From assembly GCA_030149025.1 (NCBI GenBank), contig JASBSH010000309.1, positions 1 to 5,194 of the forward strand: a DNA stretch of 5,194 nt, written 5' to 3'. The number at the start of each line of letters is the position of its first letter. The first letter of the stretch is position 1. The notes under the pieces are model-generated. The model searched no databases. It saw nothing but the letters and a program-made list of their open reading frames with translations, and had not been told where the DNA came from. Positions 4,719-5,194 of the stretch are shown in pieces. A program made the translations under genes and the position numbers. Origin of the DNA: Actinomycetales bacterium (GTDB taxonomy: Bacteria; Actinomycetota; Actinomycetes; Actinomycetales; BWSM-131).

Positions 4719-5194
4719 CTCAGGGTCACCGGAGCGGGACCAGGGTGTCAAGGCGCAGCCTCAGAACACCCGCCCCGACCGGCCGCCGGACATCGCGTCC
4801 CTGGGCGCGAACCTGCCCGACACGGCCCACCGGCTGCTCGAAGCGGCCGTCGACACGTTCGCCGAGCAGGGCTACCACGCGACGACGACGCGTGACATCG
4901 CCCAGCGGGCGGGGCTCTCCCCAGCGGGTCTCTACGTCCATTACCCCTCCAAGTCGGCGCTGCTCGGCCACCTGAGCCGGATCGGGCACGAGGCCGCGCT
5001 GCGTCTCGTGCGGCACACCCTCGCCCTTCCCGGCGACTCCCCGCGGCGCCTGCACGCCCTGGTCGCCGCGTTCGTCACCTGGCACGCCGAGCACCACACG
5101 GTCGCCCGCGTCGTGCACTACCAGCTCCAGTCCCTGGACGCCGACGACCGGGAGGCGGTGACTGCGATGCGACGCGAGCTCGAGCGGCTGGTCG
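4699..5194 (+). CDS. TetR/AcrR-family transcriptional regulator, N-terminal part
   Basis: Frame open from GTG 4699 to the right edge, 165 residues visible with the C-terminus missing; the family is usually about 190-230 residues. The DNA-binding domain follows the TetR pattern: LLEAAVDTFAEQGYHATTTR (helix 1, about 47-66), the helix-turn-helix DIAQRAGLSPAGLYVHYPSK (about 66-85) and SALLGHLSRIG (helix 4). The following helices are the start of the ligand-binding and dimerisation domain. About 40 residues precede the domain, longer than usual and rich in polar residues and Pro. GTG 4699 is preferred because it sits 6 nt after a -10 box; an in-frame GTG at 4684 (within the promoter) and TTG at 4711 are alternatives. 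It is divergent from the acyl-CoA dehydrogenase with a 38-bp gap, the arrangement typical of acyl-CoA-responsive repressors of fatty acid, sterol or branched-chain amino acid catabolism. Ligand and regulon are unknown. Confidence 0.9.
   Translation, partial: MTKRLLTSGSPERDQGVKAQPQNTRPDRPPDIASLGANLPDTAHRLLEAAVDTFAEQGYHATTTRDIAQRAGLSPAGLYVHYPSKSALLGHLSRIGHEAALRLVRHTLALPGDSPRRLHALVAAFVTWHAEHHTVARVVHYQLQSLDADDREAVTAMRRELERLV

Overview
The window looks like chromosomal DNA of a high-GC actinobacterium, probably a mycolate-lineage relative such as Pseudonocardiaceae. This rests on very GC-rich coding sequence with G/C third positions, GTG starts, apparent leaderless promoters, and a gene order recalled from Mycobacterium tuberculosis (alpha-glucosidase aglA, a conserved hypothetical gene, a 4-HBT thioesterase, matching Rv2471, Rv2474c and Rv2475c). 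The genus is an inference from memory, without a database search.

Layout: (1) 2-937, plus strand, is the C-terminal part of a GH13 alpha-glucosidase cut by the left edge. (2) 938-1116 is a convergent intergenic gap holding three diverged copies of a ~30-bp extragenic repeat. (3) 1117-1794 and 1805-2299, both minus strand, form a two-gene operon: a hotdog-fold acyl-CoA thioesterase followed, 10 bp later, by an uncharacterised 225-residue protein. (4) 2300-2405 is a divergent promoter region. (5) 2406-3443, plus strand, encodes a xi-class (ECM4/YqjG-like) thiol-hydroquinone reductase, probably from a leaderless mRNA. (6) A perfect 18-bp inverted repeat at 3451-3499 separates it from a convergent acyl-CoA dehydrogenase (3407-4660, minus), whose reading frame runs through the hairpin and 37 bp into the reductase gene. 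(7) 4661-4698 is a 38-bp divergent promoter gap. (8) 4699 to the right edge, plus strand, is a TetR-family repressor cut by the window end.

Functional reading: the left half concerns alpha-glucoside breakdown beside a conserved thioesterase/hypothetical pair. The right half is a typical TetR/acyl-CoA dehydrogenase divergent pair in which the regulator probably controls both itself and the dehydrogenase. A 20-bp imperfect palindrome lies exactly on the regulator's start codon and predicted transcription start, and its core resembles the KstR2 operator consensus as I remember it. I see no phage, IS, CRISPR or RNA gene and no clearly new multi-gene system. The most interesting signals are small: the operator-on-start arrangement, two -10 boxes at identical leaderless spacing, the hairpin translated as a dehydrogenase tail, and the convergent-gap repeat cluster.
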